Part shown: positions 22,268 to 34,900 of the stretch, piece by piece
How the letters are laid out: each line of letters begins with the position of its first letter
Numbering within the stretch: the first letter of the stretch is position 1
Assembly: GCA_029339195.1 (NCBI GenBank)
Contig: JAPTJF010000267.1
Span: 1-64,000, forward strand
DNA length: 64,000 nt
Source: Micractinium sp. NFX-FRZ
Lineage: Eukaryota > Chlorophyta > Trebouxiophyceae > Chlorellales > Chlorellaceae
Reading direction: 5' to 3'
Notes under the pieces: generated by a model
The model's database searches: none
What the model was told of the DNA's origin: nothing
What the model saw: the letters and a program-made list of their open reading frames with translations, nothing else
Position numbers and translations under genes: made by a program

Positions 22268-22945
22268 AGAGCTTGTGGAACCACTGGGACCCGTCATCCT
22301 CACGTATTGGGAACTCGTGTCTGCATGTATCTTGTATCATAGCACTCTAGATCATGATGACTTCGCAGGTGCACTCCATTTGACCCAGCAACACCAGTGA
22401 CCCCATGCAATACAATGAGCACTCGAATGTCTCTGTTTTGACTCCTTCCTGGCTTGCCCGGCTGGGACAAAAAGGGTTACATTTGGCAAGGGCGGGGCTA
22501 GGGGCGGTGGGACCAAAATGCGGAGCAAAACGAGGCCCTGGGTCAAAAGGGGGGCGAGGGAGGCAAAAGGGGCACAGCGGTGGTGTAGCCGCACGTGCTC
22601 ATCAGACCCCCAGCGGGACTGGGAAGAATGCGAAGCAAAGGGGGGTTAATGGAGGGGCGTCACGGAGACGCAGCATAACACGAGGTAGGGAGAGGGGGGG
22701 AGGGGGCAGCGGCACCACACACACACCCAAGCAGGGGTGGGATGGCAGGGGGTCGCTCAGCTTTGCTTCACTTCACAGCATGTCAGTTCAAAGTGGCGAG
22801 AGGAGTGTGCATTGCACTGCGTGGAGCGCAGCAAAAAAATGGGGATGGCGGGGTGGTGCAACAGCGCTGCGTGATCAAGCGTTTTTTTGAGTTCTCTTTG
22901 TGAGGCATTGTGAGGCTGTTGTGCCACAGGCAAGCGCGCGGCCCT
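22268..22945. other. Convergent 3' intergenic region
   Basis: The receptor kinase and PEP carboxylase end here, tail to tail. TTACA at 22477-22481 (TGTAA on the minus strand) is a candidate polyadenylation signal for PEP carboxylase, about 465 bp past its stop. No other gene was recognised. Confidence 0.5.
22477..22481 (-). terminator. Candidate TGTAA polyadenylation signal of PEP carboxylase
   Basis: TGTAA on the minus strand in the intergenic region downstream of the PEP carboxylase stop codon. Confidence 0.4.
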
Positions 22946-25900
22946 TTAGCCGGTGTTGCGCATGCCCGCTGCCACTCCGTTGATCGTGAGCAGCAGGGCG
23001 TCGCGCAGCTGCTCATTGTCAGGCTGGCGGCGCAGCCGGCGCAGGATCTCCACCTGCGCAGGCACGCAAGGGGTGGGCAGGGGGTTGGGGTGGGGGGCAA
23101 GCAGAGTGAAGGGGAGGGCAGGAGGTGAGTGAGGGGGTGGCGGGCGGTTGCAAAGTGGGCGTGAGCTGGCGGTGCAGCCGGCGCAAGGACTCCATCTGCA
23201 TCTGCATGTGTGCTTCTGCGTGTGTGTGTGCTTGTGGGAGCGTGCAAGCTGGCTTCCCAGGGAAGACCACAGCAGCACACAGAAGCGCACGTGCACGCAC
23301 ACCGTGGTGTTGTCACTAGCACACTGCAAGGAGCACACGGCAGCTGTGCACACCTGCATGACGTTGATGGGGTCGACGTGCGGGTTGCGCATCTCGATGA
23401 GGCGCCTGCATGGAGGGAGGGAGGGTTCAGGGAGGGCGGGGAGGGAAGCTAAATGAGAGTCAGGTGGTGTGCCTGCCATGCCAGCGTTGCTCGCGCCTTC
23501 TTTGCCCCACTTGCGCCCCACAAAATCTCCACCACGCCCAGAGGTCTGGCAACTCTGTGGGCGCGTGGTGGAGAAATTGTTTAGAAGAGGAAATTTTGTG
23601 AGGAGTAGAGGTCTGGTACTCTGCTGCACACCGCTCCCCCGCCCCCAGGCCAGGCCACCCACCGCAGGGTTGGGTTGTTGTCGCAGAGGCGCGAGTGGCC
23701 GGTGACCATCTGTACCGCGGACACCGTGTCAGTGTACCGCCTGCGCAGCGCCTCGCCCATCGCCTTCTCCTGCAACGGGAGCGAGGAGAAGCACAGGAGG
23801 GGACAGGGGGGCAGCGTGAGGGGCGGACAGGTGGGAGCGCATGCATGCATGCCATGCAGGTGTTGGTGTGCTGCCTCCCAGCACTTCAGCAAGAATAGGG
23901 CCGCACACACGCACACCCCGACAGGTTGCAGGATCCTGCTGCTGCTATGTGCCTCACCGCCGGGTCCTGCACCAGCACGGTGTCGTACCCATGCCCAGTG
24001 CTGCCAACAAACAGGACTGTCCCCCTCACAGCATACACTCTGCTGCTGCTATGCGCCTCACCGCCGGGTCCTGCACCAGCACTGCGCTGTAGAGGGCAGC
24101 AATCCCAACAACCGCTTCCTTCTGCTAACAGGGCTGCCACTCTAAGATTGCCTTGACCCAGCTGCAACTCACCGCCGGGTCCTGCACCAGCACGGTGTCG
24201 TAGAGGGCGGCGATGCGCATGTCTGCCTTGCTCATCACCATCTCGATGAGGTCCACCAGGGACTGGAAGAAGGGCCAGTGCTGCAGCCAGGGAAGGAGAG
24301 GTGGAAGGGGATTGGTGGACGATGGGATGGGATGGGATGGACTGGGATGGGGTGGGATGGGATGGGGATGGGACGTGAGGGGATGGGATGGACTGGGATG
24401 GGACAGCATGGGGTGGGATGGGGTGGCAGCAGGGTCCGACACAGCACACAGCACGGCACAGCGTGGCCGCAGCACATGCGCACGCCACACAGCACGCAGC
24501 ACAGCACAGCATGGCGCAGCACTGCACAGCATGGCGCAGCACAGCGCAGCACGCACCTCGTACATGTCGCGCAGCACGCCGCGCTTGCCGCTGGAGGCGG
24601 CCGCCATCAGCGCCTCGCCCACGCCCAGCCACGCGGGCAGCACCAGCCGCGTCTGCACGCAAGCAGCAAGACTTGCAGGCTGGTAAGTGCTGCTGGCAAG
24701 GGGCACAGGGCAGAAGGCAGCGCACGCCCCCCTGCCACGCCCTGCGCTGCCTTTGTGCTGCTGTGCCCCAGCGAGTCAATTGGACTGCACTGCTGCTGTG
24801 CCCCCTGCTGCCCACCTGGGTCCAGGCAAAGATCCAAGGGATGGCGCGCAGCGAGGTGACGTCGCCGGTGGCCTTGCGCCTGCGGGCACAGCACGCACAG
24901 CAGGCAGGCAGGCAGCCGTCAGGGGGGGGGGAGCGAGGGATGGCACCACAACGGAGGCGGCGCTGCCTTTGTTCCCCATGCCACTGGCTGCATGCCGGAC
25001 GCACCCACCCGGTGTTCATGCTGCCAATATGCAAAAGGAAAATACGTATGAGGTTGCCCTCGCCACCCCGCCGTCCCCCAACCCAAACATGCACGTCCAG
25101 CCCACCCGCTGTGCCTGCCTGCCCCATGCTGAGGTTGTGTCTGCTGACCTTGCCCCACACAAACGATCCCAGCCCAGCCCCGCCCACCTGCTGGGCCTGC
25201 TGCCAATGTTGAGGTTGCCCAGCTCCTCCTGTGGGGTGGCGTGCTGGAAGTAGGAGATGAAGAGCGGCTCCTCAAACACAATGCCCCGGTAGGCTGCAGG
25301 GGCATGAACGGAAACAAAAACACAGGTGGTTTTCAGGACACGCATGGGAACAAGAGGGCAAAACCAGTTGCTGGGCTGGATTCGTGACCGCCCCCCCAGC
25401 AAGCTGCAGGGGTGGAGTGCTCATGACACCAGCTGCCTCCCGACTGCCGCCCAGCTTCCTCACAGCTTCCTCACCGCTGCAGCTGACCACGCTCATCTCA
25501 TCCATCAGCTCCCGCCAGGAAGCGTCCTTGGCGGGCTCCGGAGGCTGCGGGGCGGGGCAGGGCAGGGCAGGGAGGGCGGGGCCGGGCAGGCTGGGCGGGT
25601 TGGCAGGCGGGGCGGGGCAGGGTGCACGGGTGGGCAGGCAAGGCGCTTGGCCCGGGGCCCAACCGCGCAGATCGTGTCTGCCCAAACACATCCCCCGCCG
25701 CCTCCCACCCCCGTGGGATCGCATCTCAGCTGGCGGCTGCCTGCTCCCGGCACAAAGCTTTGCAAGCCTTTCCTGCCAGGAGTACAACTAACCTGCAGCG
25801 TGGCGGTGAGCACGGCGGTGACAAACACCTCCAGCTGGCGCAGCGCCACGGAGGGCACCCCAAACTTGGCCTGCACCATCTCGCCCTGCAGCGGTGGTAT

Positions 25901-28900
25901 GTACGAGTTGAGGGGGGTGGCAATGTGTGTGTGTGAGAGGGTGCGGAGGTTGGCAGGGGGCAGACAGACCATCCTGGGTACGCACCATATCGCCCCTCCC
26001 TGCGATTGGAGCGCCCGGGAAGGGCCATGTCGCAGTGTGAGGTAAGATGGAGTGCGTGGTGCCGTGCGCACTCTCGGTTGCTCAAAAACACAAAAAGCAG
26101 GGGAAGACAGCTACCTGCTCGGTGATGCGCAGCCGGCCCTCCACGCTGCCCGGCGGCTGGCTCAGAATGGCCAGCTGCATAGGGCCGCCGCCGCGGCCGA
26201 CTGCACGCCGAGCGCGGAGGGAGGGGCGAGCAGAGGGAGGGGTCAGCGCACTGCTACAAGGCGGCCAGGGGCGCAGGGCAGGCGGCGCGAGCAGCGCCCC
26301 GGGCAAGCGACGGAGCATGGGCGGCAATGCAGCTGCCAGCTGGCGCTACGGTGCCCCGCTCGCCCGCTCACCGGTGCCGCCGCGGCCGTGGAAGAGCGTG
26401 AGCTGGGCGCCCGCCTCCTTGCAGACCTGGCAGGGAGCAGGGCAGGGGTGAGGTGGGGTGGGGTGGGCAGGGTTAAGGTGGGGTTGTAGCCGGAAGGGCA
26501 GGCTTGGTGGTCCCTCGCCATGGCGCAGAGGCGCAACAGGGGGCGGGCGGCTGCGGCTGCAGATGCGAATGCTGAGCGCGTGGTGGCGGAGGCGGGCAGG
26601 CATGTTGCCTCCTGATGCCAAGCTCTGCCACCCGGCCCCAACACACAAGCGCACAACAACACGCACACAAACGCAGCTCGGTGCGTTGCTTGGCAGCCCA
26701 CTCACCGCCACCAGCTCTTCCTGTGCCTTGTACAGCGCCCAGGCAGCCGCCAGCCGCCCAGCATCTTTGCCTGCAGCGGGCGGCCCCGAAACGGTGGTCA
26801 TTGTTTCAGTGCGTTCAGACCTGAGCCGCTGCCTGTCCCAGTGCGACCTCCCCACACTCGCCATAGCACCCCCGGCCACTTGCCCGCCCCGACCCTGAAC
26901 ACACTACTTCGAATGAACCAAGCCAAGGCAATAAAAGCTCTGCCAATATAACCAAGCCACAAAGTAACCTCCTGGCCCACCTGAGTCGCTGTAGCCCAGC
27001 ATCACCTCCTGCTGGTTGCCGTGCACCGAGGACAGGTGCTGGCGGTACCACGGGTTGCTGCGCACAGGCGGGCAGGGGGTTTTAGGGTTTTAGGGTTTAG
27101 GGTTAGGGTTGCAGCGCACGGATGGGCGCAGGCGGGCGCGGGAGGGCAGGGAGGGAGAGGGTCGAGGGGGCAGGCGCGGGGCGAGGCGAGGGGCGGGAGC
27201 GGGGCGGGCTGCGGGACTGGCTCGGGTCGGTGGAGGGTGCGGTACAGGGGGCGCTGGCGATCCCTTGCACACACACGCAGCAGCAGCAGCAGCAGCTCTG
27301 CACCCCAACCTCCCCCCACACACTAGCACACCGCCTGCCTGAAGGGCGGCTAGCCTTTCACGCCTTCTCGAGAAGCCCCCTCGCACCCCCCTCAGCCCCC
27401 TCACGCCCGCCCAACCTGAAGAGCTTCTCCATGACGCCCCGAGACGCCTCCAGGTCGCCCAGAGTCTCAAACAGCGGCACCACGCGCAGCGGCGGGGAGG
27501 GGGCGCGCGGCGGGGCGGAGGTGTGGCTGTCGCTCAGGTACTGTGCGAGTTGCAGGGGAGGGGAGGGGGGCAGGGAGGGAAGGGGCAAGTGATGACAGCC
27601 ATCAGAAGTTACACCCACACGACCAACAAAAGCAGGTTTTCTGTACAACACAGGCAAACAAGGCATTGATTGCTGCTGCACCTCACCATGAAGCGCGCCT
27701 CGCGCTGCAGCAGCTCCACGGCGAGCACGTCGGAGGCGCGGGTGGCCATTGAGATGACGTAAGCGCTCAGGCACTGGCGCCCCAGCGAGGCGGCCACCCT
27801 GCGGCGGCGGGGGCGGGGGGTGGGAGCACAGCGTACAAGTCGGTCGCGGGCGGGCGGGCGGGCGGGTGGGCGGGAGGATTTGATAGGCAGGCAAGTGTTG
27901 ATTGACATCAGAAGCGGGGGTGGGCACACGAGAGCACACACACGGGCAGCCAGTGACAGACAGGGCTGGGCCACGGCCACCAGAGGGAGGGAGGCGCCCC
28001 TCCTACAGCCCCCAGTTCACCCACCCCCTCTTCGGATTCCGGCAGGGATGCCAGCAGGCTTGGCACAGAGGGCACTCACTTGAGTGTGTCCATGACCTCC
28101 TTGGCGTCGGGTGAGAAGGGCATGGAGGGGGGGATTAGGGGGCGCTTGCCCTCCAGCTCAGCGGTCAGCCACTCCATCCGCTTGTCCTCCTCCCACTCCG
28201 CGTAGCTGCCCAGCCCGAGGTGCCTGAAAGGTGCAAGGGCAGGGAGGCGCCACATGGTTGTTGGGTGTCAACAATATCAGTGGTGGGGTGTGGAATTGTG
28301 GGCGTTCAGCACGACGGCACCTCATCCAGCCCCACCCATCCGAGGGCACGACCGGCAGCCGGTGTCCCACGACTCCGCGCCCCCGCCTCTCCCTCCCCAC
28401 AGCCTGCCCCACCCCAGGCCACTCACTCCGGCCCCCAGCCCCCGCACTCCCCTGCCTCCCCCTCCCGGAGGCACACCCCTCCCTAAACCCCACTCACTGC
28501 GCCACCCCCGCCCACCCATCCCCTCCCCTTCTATAGCCCACTCACTGCACCACCTCCGCCCACCCTTCCTCCCCCCAGCCAGGCCCTCCCTCCCTCCCCC
28601 TGTGAAGTTTCACTCACTGGGTCACCTCCGCCAGGCAGTCGGTGTGGCGCCCGCTCTCCTGGCGCAGGTCGAGCTTCATGAGGGAGAGGCCAAAGGAGTA
28701 GACGCGGCGCAGCAGGTCCAGCAGGCGGCCTGCTCGCACGTGGTTGCGTGGGAGGGGTGGTCCAAGGTTGGGGCAGAGTCCCATGCAAGAGCAAGGCGGA
28801 GGTTTGGCTGTGCGAGGGAGGGGCCGAAGCAGCAGACTAGGCGCACGCAGAGCAGGCGGCTTGGGGAGGGAGGGGAGTGGGATGGAGCGAGAGCTCCGGA

Positions 28901-31900
28901 GTGGGCAGCGCGGGTGGGCGTGCAGAACGGACGAATGCATGCATGCACTTGCAAAACCCGCGGCCCGCCCGCCCTCGTGCACTCCCACCCCCACCCTGCC
29001 GCACTCCCCGCCAGTTCAACACAATGCCCTGCCCACCACCTCCTCGCAGCTGCCCGGCCCCGTCAACACGCCCGCTCAGCGTGCCAGCCCAGCGTGCCTA
29101 GCAGCTCAGCACCCACCCTCTGCGATGATGCCGCCCCCGCACTCCCACAGGCTCCAGTAGCACGCCAGCAGCGGCTCCAGCAGCTGATCCTCCGTCTCGT
29201 ACCACTCTGCAGTTGGAAAAGATATCACCAGGAAGCGTGGGTTGCTGACCACTCGGCAACACTGCACAAGGGCCACTCGCCCACTCACCCTCCTTTCCAC
29301 GTGCCAACGGCGCGCGCCATCAAAGCAGCGCCGCCTCACTCACCCACGTCGGCGTCGGGCACGTGCCCTGCCAGCAGCTCCTCCATGCGCCGCCGGGTAG
29401 CCACCAGCCGCTGGCGCACCTGCACACACGGGGACGCAGCTTGCTGAGATGTCAGATGCGTGCACAACTCAAACCAGGTGCTACATGCTGACCAGGGGTG
29501 GCGGGGGGCCCAGCAGCGTACTGGAAGCACACCCTGCCCTCCTTCAGACAGTTGGCAGCAGCACAAGCAGGCAAGGCATCCCAGCCCAGCATGCTCCCTC
29601 CCAGCACGATGCCTGTGCTGCAGCCACCGCCTGCGCGGCGCACGCCACCACAGCATGCACAGCACGCACGTACCTCGCCCAGCACGATGCGGTACGGGTT
29701 GGCGCCCGTCTGGCGCGGGTGCAGCAGCGAGTCGATGGAGGTCTTGTGGAAGGATGCGGCCTGCACGGGGGGAGGCGGCAAGGAACCGGGAACGCATCGC
29801 TTTGCTTGGTCAGTGCACAAGCTGACCACGTGGAGGACTGTTGTGTGTGTGGTTGGTGGGAGTGGGGGGTGGGGGCAGGGAACTGACAGAGGGCTTGCCT
29901 TGGAAGGGAGGCAGCTCTGGGAGGCTCACAGGCAGCAGCGAGACAGGCAAGCGGAGCATGAGTGGGAGGAGTGGTGGACGCGGGGACGAGGCGCAGAGGC
30001 CTGGCAGGAGCAGGCGGCGCAGGCGGACCCGCCTTCCCAGCACCCAGCCGCGCACAGAGGCCCCACGCGCACTCCCTGGAGAGACCGGTGGGTGTTGGCA
30101 GCCCACCTTGAGTCCTCGGCGCTTCATGGCGGAGGGGGACATGAGCTGGCCCATGGTGTCGGTGCGGTGCAGGCCTGGGGGGGGAGGGAGGGGAGGAGAG
30201 AGGGGGGGAGGGCAGGTGAGAGGAGGAGGGCAGGAGGGGAGGGCTCAGGAGGGGAGGGCTCGGGAGAGAGGGGAGGAGGGCTCAGTCAGGAGGGAGGGGA
30301 GGAGAGAGGGGAGGAGGGCAGGGCCCAGGAGGGCTCAGGAGGGCTCAGGAGGGATGGCAGGGAGGGGGAGAGAGGGAGGGGGCGCACTGGATGACAGGGT
30401 GAGGCAGAGGACGAGCAGGGCCTGGCGTAAGAACGGCGGGAGGGCTGGCAGGGAGGGGCAAGCTGCAGCGCATGCAGGCAAGTGGGCTGGCGGCACGGGC
30501 AAGCTGCGCACCGCATGCAGGCGAGTGGGCTGGCAGCACGGGGCAAGCTGCGCACCGCATGCAGGCGAGTGGGCTGGCAGCACGGGGCAAGCTGCGCACC
30601 GCATGCAGGCGAGTGGGCTGGGGCAGCAGGACGGCGTTGATTGCAAGCAGGCCGGCAGGTGGCAGGCGGGCAGGCGGGTGGCGGGCGGCAGGCGGGCGGC
30701 AGGGGCCGGCATGCTCACCCTGGTTAGGGATGGGGGCGGAGGGGGAGGGGGACAGCCCCGTCTGCAGGCGCTGCAGCTTCTGCATGGCTGCCGCCGCCGC
30801 GCCGCCGACGGTGGCCGCTGCCACCGCCGCCGCCTGCTGCGCCGCCTGTGCGTTGAGGCCGGCGGTGGACTGGGTGGGGGTCACGCCGCGCGGGCTGCCC
30901 TTGCTGAGTGCGTTGGCGGCTGCGTCGGCGGTGGTGCCGCGCAGGCTGGGCCACTGGGAGCGGGGGCTGGAGGGGCCTGCAGGCATTGGACGAGAGCGGA
31001 CACAGCGCTGGCTTGTTATCAACTTGATGAACCAGGAGTGTGCTGGTATGGTTGGCTGGACCATTGGGAGCGCATGCATGGTGGCAGGCATTGGTGGCAG
31101 AGCAACGGCCAGGCAGCCGGGCCGGCCAGCGGCGGCAGTCGTGGCCAGACAGGCGGCACGGCATGGCATAGCATGTGCAGCGGGAGCGGCGCTCACCGCC
31201 CATGGGGGAGGCCATGCCTGGCGGGCTCATAATGTCGTTCCTGCAGCCCAGGCAGCCAGGGGGAACGGCAGACCACGTGTAAGAGCCGGGCCGTGTCCCT
31301 CCCCAGACGCACAGCCGCAAGGGCCGTAAACACAGTGGGGAAGCACCAGGGCATTGCTGGCGGCGGGCAGGTCACGCACTCACACTTGCAGGTCGTTGAA
31401 CGTGATTTCAGAGCCGCCCGAGGGCAGGAGCTCCTGTGCGCTGCCAGACCCTGCCAGCCCGTCCAGAGAGGCGGCCGCCGTGCCCACGGCACGGTACGCG
31501 GCTGCAGCATATGTACAAGAGGGTTGAAGCAGGAAGTCAGTGTGGGGATGTGGGGGGGGACATGCCAGTGTGCCTGAGGCAGAGGGAGGCGCCGCAGGGA
31601 TCTGAAGGCTGGCGTGGTGCTACGTGCGGCTGCAACTGCGGTGTGGGCTGTGCATGGACGGTGCTCTCGCCCCACCATGCTCTCACGTACTGTGCTTCCG
31701 TCCACCACCCGGCTGTACTCCGGCCCTGCTCCTCACCTGAGGGGACGGAGCGGTCGTCGGCGTTGTGCCGGTGGTGCTGGTGGTTGACGATGGCCTGGGC
31801 CATGTGCAGCACCTGCCGGGGCGGGGCGGGGGTCATGGCGTGGCAGGATGTGAGGCAAAGCCCTTTGGGATGGAGGAGGCGGTGGAAGGGCAGCCACGCC

Positions 31901-34900
31901 CTTCAACCAACGAACAGTTGGCAGGCAGAGAGCGCAACCGCGAGCGGCAGGTGCAGCACGGGGGGGCGGGGCGGAGCGGCAGGGGCGGCGGGACACCTGC
32001 AAACCCGGCCCCCGCCCCCGCCCGCCCCCGCCCGCCCCCGCCCCCCATCCCACCACCGCCCCCGCACCTCGTCGGAGGCGTGGTTCATGGAGAGCTCGAA
32101 GCGCAGGGCGTCGATCTCCTTGAGGTACAGGTCGGCCGCCATCCAGCGGGACAGGCAGGCGGTGTCCAGGGTGGTCTGCGGGGGGGCAGGTTGGGGCAGA
32201 GTGGTTGTGGGGTGTTGAGAGGTGCGTCAGGGCAGGGCGAGTGTGGAGCATTGAGAGGTGTGCAGGGCGGTCTGCTAAGATGGGGCGTTGAATGAGGAGG
32301 TGAGGTGCAGAGGGTGTGGGGTGCAGGCACGGCGGCGATCCGGCGCAAGGCACGGTGGGACCGTAGCGAAACGGTCCATGGAGGGTTCTCAAGCAGAGCC
32401 GATTGTGATGTGAAGGAGGTGCAGTGGGAGCCAAAGCTTGGCCACCATCCCACAGTCACGTGTTGGCTGCACAGTGCTGCACTGGCCACCCGTCTGCTCA
32501 CCTATTCACTCACCCCAGTCACGAATGCAGGCAAAGCCCACTGCCCATCTTTGCCAGTGACGCTGGGGTTGCCACTTCCTCGCACGCCACGTCCGCCCAA
32601 CTGCCCATGCAGCCCAGAACGGGACCGCTCTCATTACACTGCGCACTACTATCCCCCTGCCCACCTTGGCGGTGACGTTGGATATGCTGCGTCTCAGTCG
32701 CCACGCCGCCCGCATGCCCACGCAGCCCAGAACGAGACAGCCCTTATCCCACCACTACCCCGCTGCCCACCTTTGCGGTGACGTTGGGGTTGCCGTCGCG
32801 GTCGCCCCCCATCCAGGAGCCAAAGCGGATGGGGCATGCGTCGATGGGCAGCTCCCGCCCGGTGTGCTTCTTCAGGGAGGCTGCAGGGAGGCGGGGCGCA
32901 AAAGGGAGAGGCAGGGGGGTAGGGTTTAGAGTCATACCCTGATGCACGGGTGGGTGGGAGGGTAGGGCGGCCCGCCCAGCCCGGTGCGTTTCATTGATTG
33001 GGGAAGAAGGGCTGCGACCGAGTCGGACGCAGGCCCATTGCCAGGCACTGGGACGGGCACTTGTCACCCACGCACCGGCACGCACAGGCACGCACAGCTG
33101 ATGGTTGCTCACATGAGATGCGGCGCAGCAGCTTGGGCAGGGAGGACCAGAGGCTCTGGTCCACAATGTGCAACCCGCCGCGCGCCTCTGCAGGGCGGCC
33201 AAGGCGGGGAGGAGAGAACAGGGGTGAGTGTGACACAGGCGGGTGAGATGAAGAGGGTCTTGCACCGGCAGCGGGGGCGGGAAAGAGGGGGCGGGCGAGC
33301 GGGCAGGCAGGCGCAACAGGCGGGCCGGGCGGGCAGGGCGGGCGCACCGTCCAGCGGGGTGGGCTTGCGCCGGCGCAGCTCATCCGTCTGCCAGAGGGAA
33401 GTGATCTCCCTGTAGGCGGGCAGGCGGGCGGGCGGGCGGGCAGGCAGGCGGGTTAACGAGCGGTGGCACATGCCGGGTGGCGCCCGGTGCACAGACAGGC
33501 AGGCAGGCGGGCCGGTGGGCGGGGGGCGGGAGGAGGGTCACAAGGCCAGCCGCCAGGCACTGGGCCCACCCTTGCTCCAACTTTTCAGAGGTCAAACCAG
33601 CTTTATTTTCATTCCTACCACACACACCCACCCACCTGATCAGCTCCTCGATCGCATGGTCCCGCTCCTCCTGGGTCAAGTCCTGCCGGTCGTTCTGCGC
33701 CAGCAGCGTCGCGATGCGCGTGTGCTTGTGCTGCAGCGTGCGCCGGTTGACCTGGGTGGGGTGCGCCGTCAGCACAATCTCCACGTGCTGGCGCGTGACT
33801 GCGGGGGCGCGCGCAAGTCAGAGCCAGGGGGCGAGGTGTGGGTGACGCTTGTGAGTGCGTGTCTGCGGTGTCTTTGCCTCTCCATGGGCGCGGGCTCCCA
33901 CCTTGACCACTGGACAAACACGTGCTCCCCCCATCTGTCCAAAAGTCCTGACCCGCTACGTACCTGCGTCGTACAGCTGCTCCTCGGTCACCCCGCTCTC
34001 GAGCAGGTCGTGCATCACCTCGTCGCACGTCTTGACCGGCACGCCATCCATGCGCGTGGTGCGCACGCTGTGGTGCTGCTCCGCAATGCTGGTCAGGCTG
34101 CGGGGGGGGGGGCGAGGCAGCGGGACGGGGGGCAAGGGGGAAGCAGGCGGGGGGTGGGGGTGGTGGCAGGCGTTGGTGTGCACGCTGGATGCTCACCGAA
34201 CTTGGGATCCAAGTTGTGGTCTACTCACTCGCAACCGCAGCATGACAACCCATGCCGTGGCCGGGGGCTGCAGCCAGCACCCGCCCGCCAACCCATAGCT
34301 CCACCACGCACCCGATGTAGTGCTCATATGCATGCATGTGCTGCCTCACACTCACAGCTCCCAGCCATACCAAAAGACTCGCTTGAAAAAAGAGACAAAA
34401 GAAGCAACACGGGTCATTCACCCACTTGAGGTAGTGCCCGTGCGCGCAGCGCAACTGCTGCCGCCCGCTCACAGCTCCCAGCCGGAACCGAAAGAGTATA
34501 ATGTGAAGCAATCAGAAAACAGTGCTCACTTGAGGTAGTGCCCGTAGGCGCGCAGGATGGGCAGCGCCTCCTCCAGCGGCAGTGCAAACAGCTCCTCAGC
34601 CATCTTCTGCGGGGCCAGGAAGAAGCAGGGCAAAGGGAAGGAGGGAGGAAACGAAGAGCGGGTCAGGAGGAGGGTGGCGCCAGGCAGGTTGCAGAGGGCT
34701 GCAAACACCGCTGCTCGGCCATCTGTGTGTGGAGCAAGGGGACGTGCTGGCGGCAGGGCGGGCAACGGCGGCAAGCGCGGGACACAAGGGCTGACGCCTG
34801 GCCACATCGCAACACAGAGCGCCCCCCGCCGCATCCTGCTGCCCTGTTCCACCCTGCGCTGTGTGCCACTGCTGCCACACTGTGCGTTCTTCCACTGCTG

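Noticed and set aside
30465..30625. CRISPR array
   Set aside because: Regular 44-bp repeats, but no spacers; head-to-tail minisatellite within an intron of a nuclear gene.
29498..31232. Gly/Arg-rich plus-strand proteins opposite PEP carboxylase
   Set aside because: They are the complement of purine tracts and minisatellites in the introns.
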